A stretch of DNA of 64,000 nt from Embiotoca jacksoni. Taxonomy: Eukaryota; Chordata; Actinopteri; Embiotocidae. The notes below the pieces were generated by a model. That model was not told where the DNA came from and did not search any database. It saw nothing but the letters and a program-made list of their open reading frames with translations. The stretch covers positions 4,675,754 through 4,739,753 of the forward strand of contig JAKOON010000009.1 in assembly GCA_022577435.1 (NCBI GenBank), given 5' to 3'. Made by a program: the position numbers and the translations under genes. Positions 63,390 through 64,000 of this stretch are shown here, piece after piece; position 1 is the first letter of the stretch; the number at the start of each line of letters is the position of its first letter.

Positions 63390-63660
63390 ACACTTCTGTA
63401 GTCCATTGAAATGTAGTTACTGCTTATCCCCTAGAATCCTCTCTCAGCTAATGAATCTGACAACTGGCTTTCTATTTCATTTTAAATTCAAATCTTGCAT
63501 GATGAAAATGATCCCGATTCATTTCTTATTCGTGACTAAGAAAGCCCTTAAAGCTCTCCTTCAAGGTGAAATGCAATTGAGTTTGTACGTTTTTCCTGCC
63601 TTGCATTATATTTTTCCTAAACCAGGGCAAATTGTTCGGAGACATCAAAGATGAAAATCA
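63390..63660. promoter_or_regulatory. Candidate conserved non-coding element
   Basis: Repeat-free sequence with an 82-codon open frame lacking recognisable features, CTAATGAAT and GCATGATGAAAATGA-type motifs. Bounded on the left by T-rich tracts (63281..63360). Confidence 0.25.
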
Positions 63661-64000
63661 GCGGTGGTCTGGCCTATTGTATTTGCTGAAAGGTTTCTAA
63701 ACTATTTATTTGCCCTCCAATGGAGACTTTTCATGAGATGATAGCAGCGGACTGTTATTGTTGTGGTGTGTGGCCTTCCATTTTTTTTTTTGGCTGAATG
63801 TGTGGGGCTGAGCTCTGAGACAGGAACTCTCGCTTCATTGTACCAACGCACAGATTACCACATGAACAGGAAGCTCCTTGGCTCAGTCGCCTGCCAGCAG
63901 CAGACCACCTCTAAAATACCCAAGACAGCAGAGTCATTGTGGAGCTGAATATGAAGGGGTCTGCCTACAACCGTGGATGGACCATTACCATCACAATGAT

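Overview
This is a stretch of ordinary nuclear DNA from a vertebrate, most likely a ray-finned (teleost, probably percomorph-type) fish. The evidence is three short spliced exons separated by introns of about 16 kb, very many CA/GT, GA and tetranucleotide microsatellites, and interspersed repeats I recognise from memory as common in teleost genomes. There is no bacterial-style gene packing, no rRNA or tRNA gene, no CRISPR array and no complete mobile element that I can support.

Only one gene can be supported. It is on the minus strand and covers the whole window: rbms3 (RNA-binding motif, single-stranded-interacting protein 3), of which three internal coding exons are present. In transcription order they are exon 2 (49175..49018, 158 bp; N-terminal linker and first half of RRM1), exon 3 (33143..33085, 59 bp; strand beta2 of RRM1) and exon 4 (16374..16283, 92 bp; RNP1 motif and end of RRM1). 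Exon numbers are nominal and assume one upstream coding exon. Phases join exactly (CC|G = Pro, G|GC = Gly) to give 103 codons, and all donors and acceptors are GT/AG. The first exon and promoter lie beyond 64000. RRM2, the C-terminal region and the 3'UTR lie below position 1.

Layout: 1..16282 is part of intron 4; 16375..33084 is intron 3; 33144..49017 is intron 2; 49176..64000 is part of intron 1. The introns hold simple repeats, decayed transposon fragments (for example 10732..10772 with 35740..35880, 11765..11945, 18960..19130, 38374..38421, 38480..38695, 60625..61110) and repeat-free stretches of balanced composition that look like candidate conserved non-coding elements. The more interesting of these carry specific transcription-factor site arrangements: a 15-bp SOX:POU composite at 22834..22848 and a convergent SOX pair at 61891..61908.

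I found no previously undescribed system. The observations most worth checking are the 108-bp homopurine/homopyrimidine tract that forms the pyrimidine tract of exon 4, whose skipping would shift the frame; the two SOX-containing candidate enhancers; the tandem CAGCAG acceptor of exon 2; and CpG-dense patches in intron 1 that could be an internal promoter or young repeats. No alignment or expression data were available, so all regulatory calls are inference.
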